A stretch of 64,000 nt of DNA. Source: Saltatorellus ferox (GTDB taxonomy: Bacteria; Planctomycetota; UBA1135; GCA-002686595). The position numbers and the translations under genes are program-made. The notes beneath the pieces were generated by a model. That model saw nothing but the letters and a program-made list of their open reading frames with translations, was not told the DNA's origin and did not search any database. Positions 24,808-34,025 of this stretch are shown in pieces. Within the stretch, counting starts at the first letter, position 1. Each line of letters opens with the position of its first letter. The stretch is from the NCBI GenBank assembly GCA_007751475.1, contig CP036434.1, forward strand, positions 3,787,524-3,851,523. The letters are read 5' to 3'.

Positions 24808-27078
24808 TCAGCCGTCATCGTGCTCGTCTGCATCGAGAAGCACGGAGGCCTTTCCACCAGCGGGCACATGGACTCGGCGGCTTTCCCGCGGATCTCCTGC
24901 GAACGTGATCGACACCTGTCCCGTCGGCACCGGCACCGTGAGCGAATCGTTGGCCGGAACCGAGCACCGGGCGAACACCAGGCCGCCGCGACGAAGTTCG
25001 ATATCGACGGATCGGGCATTCGGGGCTCGCTGAATGACGAGATCACCCGCGGGAGCCAGGGCCATTTCGATGGGTTCGCTTGCGAGCCCCGCTTCGATGG
25101 TGATGCCGCCGACGAATGCCATCAGATCATTCGGTCCCAAGGCGAGCACGCTCCAGGTCCCAGCGCTCAGGTCGTGATCGTCCACCGTTCCCCGGACGGT
25201 GATGAATACGCTTTTCTCGAGGACCTCGCCGTTCGGGCCGTGCTTTCGGAATTCGAAGCGGCACGCTACCTCCTCGGACGTGGACGCTTCGACCGTTCGC
25301 AGTGACAGCGTCCCACCGAGCGCCAGTCGCAGCTCGATCGGGTCGCTCCCGGGAAGAACGTGAACAAGCGGGCAGGTTCCCTGCTCATAGCCGTCGACCG
25401 TGATCTCCACCTCGGAAGAGGGCAAGGGGCCGAGCCGGAAGCGGCCACTCGGGCCCGTCTGGCCCCAGAAGGCGTCCGACTCACCGAAGCGGCCGCGAAC
25501 GAAGGCACTCTCAACCGGCTCGCCCGCCTCATCGAGCACGACGCCCCGGATCCAGTCGCCGGGATCCAGCTCCATTCGAAGCCTCGACGTCGACAGCTCT
25601 CCGCCCAGTGAGATTTTCGTGAACGTGGGCGCATGGCGGTCCAGCGGCAGCGCATCGTCCTCTGATTCAACGGCCTCGACCTGAATTCCAGGGGGGCCGA
25701 GCAGCCAGTCTCCGGCGGGAACCAGCGTCAGCTCGAAGGATCCGTCGTGCCCCGTGGTGATCCGTCGGTCGTTCGGGGCCTCGAACGGTCCCATGAGCAG
25801 GCCCTCGTCGCCTCGATCCCGGCGTAGGACCAGCTGCGCGCCTGCGGCGGGCTCACCGTTCGGGAGGAAGGCCGTTCCCACGATGCTCCCGAGCGGCTGG
25901 ACGACGACGTCGAGTTCAACGGTCTGCCCGGGCTCGAGGTCCTCATGCGCGAAGGGAACGGGAACATCCCGGCCTCCGGTGATGGTGGAGGCAACATGGA
26001 GCTCGTAGGCGCCGGCTGCGGGCAACCCGCGAAAGCTGGCCTTCCCCGAAGAATCGGTCGTGGTGCTCACCGCGTGTGTACCGAGACCGGCGGGCATCTG
26101 CGGCGTGGAGCCCGGTGCCTGGAGCTCGGGGAACTCTGTCTCGAAGCGCACCGTTGCCGCGCTCACCGGATAACCCGAGCCGTCGGAGACGGAGACCTCG
26201 AGGGAAGCGCCGCGCAGCAGCCCGACCCGCTGGGCGTACTCTCGTTTCTTCGCGGCGCGCGACTGCTCGAAAACGCCGGGCGAGTAGCCATCCATGAGAG
26301 CGGCGTATCGCTTCTGGACAAATCGGCTCCTCGGCAGTTCCGCGATCCCGTCACCTCCGACGATCGCCAGGCTCGGCCTTTCACGCCACGTTTCGAAATC
26401 CAGCGGGCCTTCCATGTGGAGCCCCTGCCCAAAGCGGTCCACCTCCACGATCCGGGCTCCGAGCAAGACCTCGTCGGTGGCGTGATCCACGATGCGGACG
26501 TAGAAGCGAGGGACACGAGATGAGTCAACGCGGAGCTCCACGTCCCGCTCTTCGCCAGGATCGAAGGGCTCCAGGAAGCCCTCGAAGAGCCTCGGGTCGG
26601 AGCCCGCGAACAAGACCCGGTACTCGAAGGCAAGGCGAGGCTGAATCTGCACCGTGAGCCTCCCGTCCCTATCCGTTTCGATGGCAGCCTGGCTGATCGG
26701 TGGGGTTTCTGGTTTCTCTGCGCCGGGTGACATGACCGGCTCGAAGTCTGCGAATACTCCGACCACGGGGGCCCCGGTCACCCGGTCGAGCACGGTCAGT
26801 TCGAGCTGAGCCCAAGGTGTCGTGTCTGCCTCCGTCGTCTGGACCGGAGCCTGCTCGACAGGCTGCGATGGTGGCGCGAGCGCGGTGCGACCAAGGTCGT
26901 CCGCCGCGGCTTGGTCCCCACCAGCAAGATGGACCCGCTCGGGGGTCGCGCGAGAATCATCGGACGCGCGCACGGCAACGGGGACGATCCCGCCCGGCCC
27001 TTCCTCGACGGAGTCGTGCCATAGCCAGCCACCCACCAGCACGGCCAGGACGAAGAGCACGGGGAGAGTCAGCTTCAT
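24808..27078 (-). CDS. Membrane-anchored protein with carboxypeptidase-regulatory-like domains
   Basis: A 756-aa protein. Start ATG 27078 yields an N-terminal membrane anchor, LTLPVLFVLAVLVGGWLW; the ORF reaches 27219, but that part is a decayed leader. The extracytoplasmic part contains several beta-sandwich repeats of the carboxypeptidase-regulatory/CnaB type, for example GSIVGTAFLPNGEPAAGAQL and GDWIRGVVLDEAGEPVESAF with the following G-x-F-x-L-x-x-L pattern. No enzyme motif was found. It lies just upstream of the sulfatase on the same strand and could be co-transcribed. Likely a surface or periplasmic structural/adhesive protein of unknown ligand. Confidence 0.75.
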   Translation of the reverse strand: MKLTLPVLFVLAVLVGGWLWHDSVEEGPGGIVPVAVRASDDSRATPERVHLAGGDQAAADDLGRTALAPPSQPVEQAPVQTTEADTTPWAQLELTVLDRVTGAPVVGVFADFEPVMSPGAEKPETPPISQAAIETDRDGRLTVQIQPRLAFEYRVLFAGSDPRLFEGFLEPFDPGEERDVELRVDSSRVPRFYVRIVDHATDEVLLGARIVEVDRFGQGLHMEGPLDFETWRERPSLAIVGGDGIAELPRSRFVQKRYAALMDGYSPGVFEQSRAAKKREYAQRVGLLRGASLEVSVSDGSGYPVSAATVRFETEFPELQAPGSTPQMPAGLGTHAVSTTTDSSGKASFRGLPAAGAYELHVASTITGGRDVPVPFAHEDLEPGQTVELDVVVQPLGSIVGTAFLPNGEPAAGAQLVLRRDRGDEGLLMGPFEAPNDRRITTGHDGSFELTLVPAGDWLLGPPGIQVEAVESEDDALPLDRHAPTFTKISLGGELSTSRLRMELDPGDWIRGVVLDEAGEPVESAFVRGRFGESDAFWGQTGPSGRFRLGPLPSSEVEITVDGYEQGTCPLVHVLPGSDPIELRLALGGTLSLRTVEASTSEEVACRFEFRKHGPNGEVLEKSVFITVRGTVDDHDLSAGTWSVLALGPNDLMAFVGGITIEAGLASEPIEMALAPAGDLVIQRAPNARSVDIELRRGGLVFARCSVPANDSLTVPVPTGQVSITFAGDPRESRRVHVPAGGKASVLLDADEHDDG

Positions 27079-27213
27079 CACGACGTGCGCGCCGGGAGGT
27101 GATCTCCGACAAGGATCGTGAGGATCGAACGGAGCGAATGATGGCCCATGGGTCCCAAGGCTAGCAGGAACTCGCCGGCCACGTGCACAGGCATCAAAGC
27201 AGCGCGCGCGCCG
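27078..27213 (-). pseudogene. Truncated sulfatase leader remnant (copy B)
   Basis: Bases 27104-27213 repeat the sulfatase upstream/leader region. A 23-codon mini-ORF from ATG 27149 reads MGHHSLRSILTILVG, almost identical to the sulfatase signal peptide, then diverges and stops at TGA 27080-27078. That stop shares one base with the ATG of the surface-protein gene. This is the remains of a second sulfatase gene whose body was lost, leaving its promoter and leader to drive the downstream gene, possibly by translational coupling. Confidence 0.7.
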
Positions 27214-27276
27214 GAGCACAGGACCCGAGGGCCCAGGCTCCGGCGCGCGCGCCGTTCACGTCAGATCGTCACCGAT

Positions 27277-28749
27277 TTAGTAGCGGTAGTGATCCGGCTT
27301 GTAGGGACCTTCGACGGGAACGCCGAGGTAGTCCGCCTGCTCCTTCGTCATCTCGGTCAGGCGCACGCCGAGCTGGTCGAGGTGCAGGCGCGCGACGCGC
27401 TCGTCGAGGTGCTTGGGAAGCGTGTACACCTTGTTCTCGTAGAGCGAGGCGTTCTGGAAGAGCTCGATCTGGGCCATCACCTGGTTGGTGAACGAGCAGC
27501 TCATCACGAAGCTCGGGTGGCCCGTGGCGCAGCCGAGGTTCAGGAGGCGGCCTTCGGCCAGCATCAGGATGCTGTGGCCGTCCGGGAACTGCCAGCGGTC
27601 GACCTGGTCCTTGATGTTCTCGCGAATCATGCCGTCCTTCGTCTCGAGTTCCGCCATCTGGATCTCGTTGTCGAAGTGGCCGATGTTGCCGACGATCGCC
27701 ATGTCCTTCATCTGCTCGAGGTGCTCGAGGCGGATGATGTCCTTGTTGCCGGTCGTGGTGATGAAGAGGTCCGCCGTGGCGACCACGTCTTCGAGACGCG
27801 CGACCTGGAAGCCTTCCATCGCGGCCTGAAGCGCGCAGATCGGGTCGACCTCGGTGATGATGACGCGCGCGCCCTGGCCGCGAAGCGACTGGGCCGAGCC
27901 CTTGCCGACGTCGCCGTAGCCGCAGACGACCGCGACCTTACCGGAGAGCATCACGTCCGTGGCACGCATGATGCCGTCGGTGAGGCTGTGGCGGCAGCCG
28001 TACAGGTTGTCGAACTTCGACTTGGTGACCGAGTCGTTGACGTTCATCGCCGGGAACGGAAGCTCGCCGCGCTCGACCATCTGGTAGAGACGGTGCACGC
28101 CCGTGGTCGTCTCCTCGGAAACGCCTTTGATCTCCTTGGCGACCTTCGTCCACTTGTCCTTGTGGTTCTCGAGGCTCTTCGTGAGCGACTTGAGCACGAC
28201 CTTCCACTCGCCGCTGGCGTTCGCCTCGGGCGCGGGGACCTTGCCGTCCTGCTCGTACTTGGCGCCGTTCAGGACGTACATCGTGGCGTCGCCACCGTCG
28301 TCCAGGATCATGTTCGGCATCTCGCCGTTCGACCAGGTGAGCATCTGCTCGGTGCACCACCAGTACTCCTCGAGGGTCTCGCCCTTCCAGGCGAAGACCG
28401 GGACGCCCGTGGGCTTGTCCACGGTGCCGTGGGGGCCGACGACGACGGCGGCCGCCGCGTGGTCCTGGGTCGAGAAGATGTTGCAGGAGCACCAGCGCAC
28501 GTCGGCGCCAAGCTCGACGAGCGTCTCGATGAGCACGCCGGTCTGGATCGTCATGTGGAGCGACCCGGCGACCCGAGCGCCCTTGAGCGGGAACTTGCCC
28601 TTGTACTCCTCGCGGAGGGCCATGAGGCCGGGCATTTCCTTCTCGGCGATCTTGAGTTCCTTGCGCCCGTAGGCGGCAAGGTTCATGTCCTTGACCTTGA
28701 ATTCGGTCACCACAGGACGCTGCGTGCTGGTAGCGGTAGAGGGAGTCAT
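27277..28749 (-). CDS. ahcY: Adenosylhomocysteinase (SAH hydrolase)
   Basis: A 490-aa cytosolic NAD-dependent enzyme that splits S-adenosylhomocysteine into adenosine and homocysteine, relieving product inhibition of methyltransferases. It has [16 protein letters not shown] near the N-terminus, [13 protein letters not shown], the NAD motif [13 protein letters not shown], and the family's C-terminal DHYRY ending. Length is slightly above usual (~430-480), fitting the bacterial form with an insertion. It lies 45 bp downstream of an ArsR-HTH/methyltransferase fusion gene, and the spacer contains a GC-rich hairpin (CCGCGC ... GCGCGG). That context points to SahR-like control. Confidence 0.97.
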   Translation of the reverse strand: MTPSTATSTQRPVVTEFKVKDMNLAAYGRKELKIAEKEMPGLMALREEYKGKFPLKGARVAGSLHMTIQTGVLIETLVELGADVRWCSCNIFSTQDHAAAAVVVGPHGTVDKPTGVPVFAWKGETLEEYWWCTEQMLTWSNGEMPNMILDDGGDATMYVLNGAKYEQDGKVPAPEANASGEWKVVLKSLTKSLENHKDKWTKVAKEIKGVSEETTTGVHRLYQMVERGELPFPAMNVNDSVTKSKFDNLYGCRHSLTDGIMRATDVMLSGKVAVVCGYGDVGKGSAQSLRGQGARVIITEVDPICALQAAMEGFQVARLEDVVATADLFITTTGNKDIIRLEHLEQMKDMAIVGNIGHFDNEIQMAELETKDGMIRENIKDQVDRWQFPDGHSILMLAEGRLLNLGCATGHPSFVMSCSFTNQVMAQIELFQNASLYENKVYTLPKHLDERVARLHLDQLGVRLTEMTKEQADYLGVPVEGPYKPDHYRY

Positions 28750-28794
28750 CGTTGAAGTAGGTAGAGATGGGGACCCGCGCGGCTGCGCGGATCT

Positions 28795-29868
28795 TCAAAG
28801 ACGCGGGTTGCGTCCACGAACGAGGTAAAGAGGCAGTGCAATCAGAGGCGGAGAGATCCCGGCGTGGCTCGCGCCTGAGGGATCCTTGGAATCGGGGGCG
28901 TCGGCCGCAGAGGGCTGCGGGCAGTAGCGATCATCGAGCGGCTCGACGCGCACGTCTTCGAAGCCAGCGCGCACGAGTTCGGACTGGACGCTCGTCGGGT
29001 CGAGTCCCAGGTGGCGATCGCCGAGCTCGGCGTGCATCCAGGCTTCGCGGTGGGGCATGAGCTCGATGATCGAGAGCGTGCCGCCGGGCTTCAGGACGCG
29101 CCGCATTTCGCGGAGCGCAGGCCCGAGTTCGGGGAGGTGGTGGAGCACCATCGCGGCGGTGGCGCCGTCGAGTTCGCCGGTCTCCAGGGGCAGCGCGTCG
29201 AGCTCTCCCTGGCGGAACTCCAGTCGCGCGGACTCAGGCGCCGTCTTGCGCAGCCGCGACTCGGCCTCCTGGAGCATGCCCTCGGAGCGGTCGATACAGA
29301 TCAGCCGGTCGCAGAGGCCGACCAGGGAGCGCGCCACGTAGCCCGTTCCGCAGCCGAGGTCCGCGAGCGTCAGGCCCGCGGGCAGAAGGCTCGCGGCCGC
29401 GCGCTGCCGCGCCTCGCCCGTCCGGAAGAGAGCGCCGACCTTGTCCCAGTCGCCGGCCATCCGGTCGAAGAACGCACGATCGTCCGCGTGACGCTCGGCG
29501 AGCACCGAAGCGAGGCGCAGGCGATCCGACTCATGCTCGGGGATCGAACCCAGGTCCGGGGCCACGGCCGCCCACAGACGCGCGGCTGGCGAGGTCGCGT
29601 CCGCGGAGGCCACGGCCGAGCGCAGGAACGTGCTCGTGCCCGCGCGCCGCTCGGTCAGGAGATCGTGATCCCGGAGCACCCTGAGGTGGTTGCTGACGCG
29701 GCTCTGGGCCATGGCGAGCGCCCGGCTCAGCTCGCCCACAGACAGCTCCTCGACGCCCAGGAGGGCGAGGACCCGCAGGCGGGTCGAGTCCGCCAGCACC
29801 TTCAGAAGCGCCGGTGTGGAGCCGCCTGATGCGAGGGACGGTGAGTTCGTGGGAGCGATGGTGGACAT
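28795..29868 (-). CDS. SahR-like ArsR-HTH/methyltransferase regulator
   Basis: A 357-aa fusion. Residues ~18-85 form an ArsR-type winged helix (LLKVLADSTRLRVLALLGVE, then SRVSNHLRVLRDHDLL). Residues ~160-290 form a class I SAM-methyltransferase fold (LADLGCGTGYVAR, DGATAAMVLHHL). Such fusions next to ahcY include the SahR group, regulators that sense SAH and control SAM recycling. Here the same strand and 45-bp gap to ahcY support one operon under autoregulation. The methyltransferase-type domain may serve as the SAH/SAM sensor rather than an enzyme. The C-terminal ~40 residues are low-complexity. Confidence 0.8.
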   Translation of the reverse strand: MSTIAPTNSPSLASGGSTPALLKVLADSTRLRVLALLGVEELSVGELSRALAMAQSRVSNHLRVLRDHDLLTERRAGTSTFLRSAVASADATSPAARLWAAVAPDLGSIPEHESDRLRLASVLAERHADDRAFFDRMAGDWDKVGALFRTGEARQRAAASLLPAGLTLADLGCGTGYVARSLVGLCDRLICIDRSEGMLQEAESRLRKTAPESARLEFRQGELDALPLETGELDGATAAMVLHHLPELGPALREMRRVLKPGGTLSIIELMPHREAWMHAELGDRHLGLDPTSVQSELVRAGFEDVRVEPLDDRYCPQPSAADAPDSKDPSGASHAGISPPLIALPLYLVRGRNPRL

Positions 29869-29900
29869 GGCGGGGGCCCGACGGGGCCTTTCAGCACTCC

Positions 29901-29916
29901 ATCATGACACGCTGAT
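29901..29916. promoter_or_regulatory. Candidate operator upstream of SahR-like gene
   Basis: ATCATGACACGCTGAT has 4-bp complementary arms (ATCA/TGAT) around an 8-bp centre, 33-48 bp upstream of the regulator start, in the most A/T-rich part of the intergenic region. Position fits an operator or the -35/-10 zone. The match is short and could be chance. Confidence 0.3.
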
Positions 29917-29951
29917 ATTCGACATTCCAGGGCTACCGCTGAATCCTCGCC

Positions 29952-29999
29952 AAAAAAAACGGGACCCGCCGCGGCGAAAAGCCGCGGCGGGTCCCGTTT
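29952..29999 (-). terminator. Strong intrinsic terminator after the GreA-type gene
   Basis: A perfect 16-bp stem (CGGGACCCGCCGCGGC, 29960-29975, with its complement at 29981-29996) with a 5-nt loop is followed, on the minus strand, by a run of eight U. It lies about 30 bp past the stop of the minus-strand gene at 30029-32449. Confidence 0.92.
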
Positions 30000-30028
30000 C
30001 GGACTCGGCGCAGAGGCGCGAACTCCGA

Positions 30029-32449
30029 TCAGCTCGCGCCGATCATCGACAGGTCTGGCGTCTCGATCGACTCGATCGTCAGCTCGATCTCCCCGCCCGG
30101 CAGCTTGACCTGGGCCTTCTCGCCCTTGCCAAGTCCCAGGAGTCCCTGGGCCAGCGGCGCGCGGTACGAGATGACCTGGGTGCCCAGCACCTGGTCACTG
30201 TCCCACGGACCGAGGATGAGGACCGTCGAGGTCTCGCCCGAGCCGTTGTCGCTGTAGGTCACACGCGTACCCGGACACACCGTGTCCTCGATCATCGCGG
30301 CCTCTTCGATGAGGTCGGTCGAGCGAAGCTCTTCCTCCATCTCCATGGCGCGCGCGGTGAGGTTGCGCTGCTCTTCGATGGCGGCTTCCCACTCGGAGTT
30401 CTCCGAGAGGTCGCCGAACGAAGCGGCGCGACCGATCGCGTCCTGGTTCTCGGGGATCTTGACCTCGCGGATCTCCTTGAGTTCGCCCGAGCGGCGACGA
30501 AGACCGGCGCGCGTCGTCCAGATGGTCGACCCTTGCCAGAAGAACCCGCCGTCCTGGGCGAAGAACTGACGGTCCTTCGACAGCGCGATCTCGGTGATCA
30601 GGTTGTCGATCTCGCTGTCGACGCCACGGCTCGCCGTCACGTTCGCGCTGCGCAGTGCCGAGATGTCGGCCGCTGCGAAGAGACGTTTGAGGATCGGCTG
30701 GCTGCCCTTCGTCAGGAAGTCCGTGAGACGTCCCGAGATCCGGGTGAGCTGCGGGTTGCCCCGACGCTCACGGAACGTGTTCTGGGCCAGGGCCAGAAGC
30801 GCCTGTCCACGCTGCACCGGCGTCGGCATGTCCTCGTGGACTTCGCAGTCCTCGAACTTGTCGGCGAGCACGATCATCAGCGTGGGGTTGCGCAGCGGAC
30901 GAGCCAGGAGGCCCGAGTAGTGGTTGCGCAGGTCCTCCTCGCGACCGGCCGTCAGCAGACGCTCGACGAGCGGCCGGACCTGGCCGGGCGCCGCGTGCTG
31001 AAGGTGGGGGAGGACCTCCTCGACCCACGTGCCATCGTCCTCGGACTCAGCCGCAGCCTCTGCGGAATCGTCACCCGATTCATCCGCCGAGGCACCGTCG
31101 TCGTCCGAGTCATCGCTGGATGCGGCAGCTTCTTCGGCTGCCAGCGCCGCGTCGGCCTCTGCGCCCTCTTCGGTCCCGATCGCGTCGATCGTGGCGTTCG
31201 CTTCCGCGAGTTCCGCGTCCACGACCTCGAGGGCCAGTTTGGCTCCGCCCGAGCCGAAGAGTTCCGGCAGGATCGATACGGAACGCTCCTGGTCCTTGGC
31301 GCCCGGAAGTGCCTGGAACAGCTTCCAGATCTCCGGTGGCTGCGAAACGTCAGGCGGCTCCGGTGCTTGCAGCACCTCGTAGAGCACCTTGCGCATGAGC
31401 TTGGGCGACTGGCCCGTCTTCTCACGAAGGAAGAGCCACGCGGCGAGGCGCTCGGGCAGCGGCTCGGTCTCGAGCTTCGCGGCGTTCTCGAGCTCCTCGA
31501 TCGCGATCTGCTCGAGGTTCTCCTCGACGCCTTGACCCACGAAGAGGTCACGGACGCGCTGGTGCACCTCGCTCAGGTTCGTCGAGCGCTGAAGGATCCG
31601 GCGCAGGCCTTCACCCGGGTCGGTCTTGACGAGCAGCTGCGTGACGAGGGACTTCTGCGGCGTACCGCTGACCTCGATCTCGTCGGAGTTCTCCGCCAGC
31701 TTGCGCGCCTTGCGCCACCATGCCGACCAGGCGCTGCCCTCGATGCCGATCTGCATCATGGCCGTCTTGATCGTGGTGGTCGTCGCCCGGCCATTGTGGC
31801 GCGTGAGGATGGCGTTCAGCGCCTCGATGGGATCCGCCTTGACCTCTTTCTTCAGAGCCTCGGGGTCCTTCAGCGCGCGCGCACGGAGGTCGCCTTCGCC
31901 CAGCGGGTCGAAGATGTCCATCGCCGCCGACAGCGGGAAGTTGTCCGTGCGTCCGTTCCAGAACTTGACGCGCAAGGTCTCCTTGTCGATGTCCATCTCC
32001 AGGACTTCGCCGACGCCCCAGCCGCCAGGGTGAAACAGCGTCGAGCCGGGCTGGAACGCGACCAGCTTGGCGAACTTTCGCCAGGGCTTGCGCAGGTCCG
32101 AGGCACCTTGCTTGAACCCGGTCGCTTCCTGGAAGACCGGGTACCACTTTTTGTCACCCCAGGCCTTGGTGGATGCTTCGATGAGTTCGTTGACGAGTTC
32201 GCCGGGGTTGCCGCCAGCGGCGAGCGTCGACCCGAGAATCAGGGCGGCATCGTCGGCGCGGCCCGCTTCGATCAGGGTCGTCGCGTGCTCCTTGGCCTGG
32301 GGAACCAGGCGGCCAGCGCGCTTCTTTTCTCCGGCTAGCTTGACGGCAGGCAGAAGCTCGTCGATGGGGCCGCCTGACTGGCGTAGCTCGGCCCAGGCAT
32401 CATCGAACTCTTGCCACATCTCTTTGGTGGCCAGAAGGGGGAGACTCAT
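30029..32449 (-). CDS. Large fusion with GreA/GreB-type C-terminus
   Basis: An 806-aa protein about five times the length of GreA. Residues ~130-170 (FQPGSTLFHPGGWGVGEVLE) look like a CarD/TRCF RNA-polymerase-interaction Tudor fold. Residues ~200-420 are helical. An acidic Ser/Asp/Glu/Ala linker covers ~440-490. The C-terminal ~130 residues match GreA: the coiled-coil tip motif GDLSENSE (679-686) with the acidic pair needed for transcript cleavage, then the FKBP-like domain (PGTRVTYSDNG ... GLLGLGKGEKAQVKLPGG). It should rescue backtracked RNA polymerase. No separate greA is in the window. A strong terminator follows. Confidence 0.85.
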   Translation of the reverse strand: MSLPLLATKEMWQEFDDAWAELRQSGGPIDELLPAVKLAGEKKRAGRLVPQAKEHATTLIEAGRADDAALILGSTLAAGGNPGELVNELIEASTKAWGDKKWYPVFQEATGFKQGASDLRKPWRKFAKLVAFQPGSTLFHPGGWGVGEVLEMDIDKETLRVKFWNGRTDNFPLSAAMDIFDPLGEGDLRARALKDPEALKKEVKADPIEALNAILTRHNGRATTTTIKTAMMQIGIEGSAWSAWWRKARKLAENSDEIEVSGTPQKSLVTQLLVKTDPGEGLRRILQRSTNLSEVHQRVRDLFVGQGVEENLEQIAIEELENAAKLETEPLPERLAAWLFLREKTGQSPKLMRKVLYEVLQAPEPPDVSQPPEIWKLFQALPGAKDQERSVSILPELFGSGGAKLALEVVDAELAEANATIDAIGTEEGAEADAALAAEEAAASSDDSDDDGASADESGDDSAEAAAESEDDGTWVEEVLPHLQHAAPGQVRPLVERLLTAGREEDLRNHYSGLLARPLRNPTLMIVLADKFEDCEVHEDMPTPVQRGQALLALAQNTFRERRGNPQLTRISGRLTDFLTKGSQPILKRLFAAADISALRSANVTASRGVDSEIDNLITEIALSKDRQFFAQDGGFFWQGSTIWTTRAGLRRRSGELKEIREVKIPENQDAIGRAASFGDLSENSEWEAAIEEQRNLTARAMEMEEELRSTDLIEEAAMIEDTVCPGTRVTYSDNGSGETSTVLILGPWDSDQVLGTQVISYRAPLAQGLLGLGKGEKAQVKLPGGEIELTIESIETPDLSMIGAS

Positions 32450-32748
32450 GTGTGGTTGGGGCGGTTGCTGACTCAGCCAGTCAGCAGTGGGGCCGTCGGG
32501 TCCCTTCGCGCGGGCGGGGGCCCGTGGGAAGAGTCGACGGTGTCGGGGACAGCGGACGCCGGATGCGGCGAACGCGTAATCGATCCTAGGCGCTCAGAAA
32601 AAAATCTGAACAGAAAGCGCCCCCGTGAATGCATGTAGCAATCACGGAGGCGCGTCAAGGAGTATGCAGGGGGGCCGCGCAGGGGTCCAGCATTTGTTTC
32701 CTCAACCTTATTTTGCAGGCTCCCCCGTGGCGCGTCGCTGCGGGGAAG
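32450..32748. other. Intergenic region, rlmI-like to GreA-type gene
   Basis: There is no gene here. A GGCGCT ... AGCGCC inverted repeat with an inner CAGA/TCTG pair and A-run lies at about 32588-32620 and could belong to the GreA-type gene's leader or promoter zone. Nothing else is recognisable. Confidence 0.5.
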
Positions 32749-33945
32749 TCAGTCGACGGCGAGAACCAGCCCCTTCAGGTACCTCGACCGACCGAAGTCG
32801 GGACGCTGGGGGTGATCGGCGGACGCACCCAGGACTTCAATCAAGCGGACGTCGCGCTCGGCACGACGCGCGGCCTGGAAGACGATCCCGGCGAAGGAAG
32901 GCAGGTCGAGCGCCCCCGAGCACGAGAAGGTCGCGACGATACCGCCGGGTGCCACGGCCCCGATCCCGAGGGCGTTGAGGTCCCGGTACTTGGATTTGGC
33001 CTGCTCGAGGTCCCGCTTGCCCTTGGCGAGCTTGTGGGGATCGAGAATGACCGCCCCGGGCCTGCGGCGCGACTGATTGACCTCACGGAGCACATCGAAG
33101 GCGTCCGCGTGGTGAAACTCGATCTCGACGCCGTTGTGCCGAGCTGCCTCCTGGGCCCTGGCGAGCGGTTCTTCGTCCAGATCCACCGCCGTCACGCTGC
33201 GCGCTCCTCCCAGCATCGCCGGGATCGCGAAGCCGCCCGCGTGGCAGCAGAGGTCCAGGAGATCGCGCCCACGCACGTAGCTCGCCATCTTCACGCGGTT
33301 GTCCCGCTGGTCGCAGAACCAGCCGGTCTTGTGGCTCTCCCCGGGATGGACCAGGAACTTGGCGCCGAATTCCGAGATGTATCGGGGCGCCACGGTGTCG
33401 CCTTCGGCCCCCGGATCGCTTTCCGGAAAGCCCTCGGCCCCGCGGGCCGTGCGGGCGAAGCGGTGGAGGACGGCGTGCCCCGGGAAGAGTTCCCGGAGGA
33501 CCGCTTCCACGTCCCCGCGCAGGTTCCAGAATCCGAGGGAGTGGTGCTGGCACACGAGCGCATCGCCGAGTTTGTCCACGATGAGACCGGGCAGGTCGTC
33601 CCCCTCGGCGTGGATCACCCGGTACGCATCCGTCACCTCGTCCAGGCGCAAAAGCTTGCGGCGGAGCCGCAGCGCCGACGCGATCTGGCGCCTCAGGAAC
33701 TCCCTCGGACGGTCCAGATCGGTCCTGCGCCCCCGCGAGAGCATGCGAACCCGAATGTCCGAGGTGGAGTTGTAGAGGCCATGGCCGCAGAATCTCCCCT
33801 CACCATCGATCACCTCGACGATGGATCCGTCCGGCGCCAGGCCGCCTCCGTACCCCGCGTTGGGATCGTCCATGAGCCGGGCGTAGATCCACGGGCCCTG
33901 CGGAAGGCGTTCTAGCGCCACATGCACCTGTGCGTAGTCGGACAT
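32749..33945 (-). CDS. RlmI/RlmK-like SAM-dependent methyltransferase
   Basis: A 398-aa protein. A PUA-like N-terminal part (GPWIYARLMDDPNAGYGGGL, GLYNSTSDIRVRM) precedes an EEHEE-type domain and a Rossmann methyltransferase: WFCDQRDNR, the SAM site LLDLCCHAGGFAIPA, AVDLDEEPL, ILDPHKLAKGK and ATFSCSGALD. Family members methylate a cytosine C5 in 23S rRNA (RlmI). The usual DPPxF motif is DPHKL here, and the catalytic Cys of the SCS motif is retained, so it may be active with altered substrate. The stop is 299 bp from the GreA-type gene start on the same strand. Confidence 0.85.
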   Translation of the reverse strand: MSDYAQVHVALERLPQGPWIYARLMDDPNAGYGGGLAPDGSIVEVIDGEGRFCGHGLYNSTSDIRVRMLSRGRRTDLDRPREFLRRQIASALRLRRKLLRLDEVTDAYRVIHAEGDDLPGLIVDKLGDALVCQHHSLGFWNLRGDVEAVLRELFPGHAVLHRFARTARGAEGFPESDPGAEGDTVAPRYISEFGAKFLVHPGESHKTGWFCDQRDNRVKMASYVRGRDLLDLCCHAGGFAIPAMLGGARSVTAVDLDEEPLARAQEAARHNGVEIEFHHADAFDVLREVNQSRRRPGAVILDPHKLAKGKRDLEQAKSKYRDLNALGIGAVAPGGIVATFSCSGALDLPSFAGIVFQAARRAERDVRLIEVLGASADHPQRPDFGRSRYLKGLVLAVD

Positions 33946-34025
33946 GGCGCGGATGCTACGGGTTTCCAGCCCCGGCCTGTGTCCCTTCCTGTCCCTCTTC
34001 CCGTCTCCCTCCCTTCACCTGTCCC

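Noticed and set aside
27148-28755. 535-aa plus-strand ORF
   Set aside because: It is antisense to ahcY, whose NAD and SAH motifs are unmistakable.
28750-28794. SAH riboswitch in front of ahcY
   Set aside because: The 45-bp spacer holds only a simple GC hairpin and is too short for a SAH riboswitch. The SahR-like fusion is the likelier regulator.
29690-32338. 882-aa plus-strand ORF
   Set aside because: It is antisense to the GreA-type gene, with composition typical of a high-GC shadow frame and no motifs.
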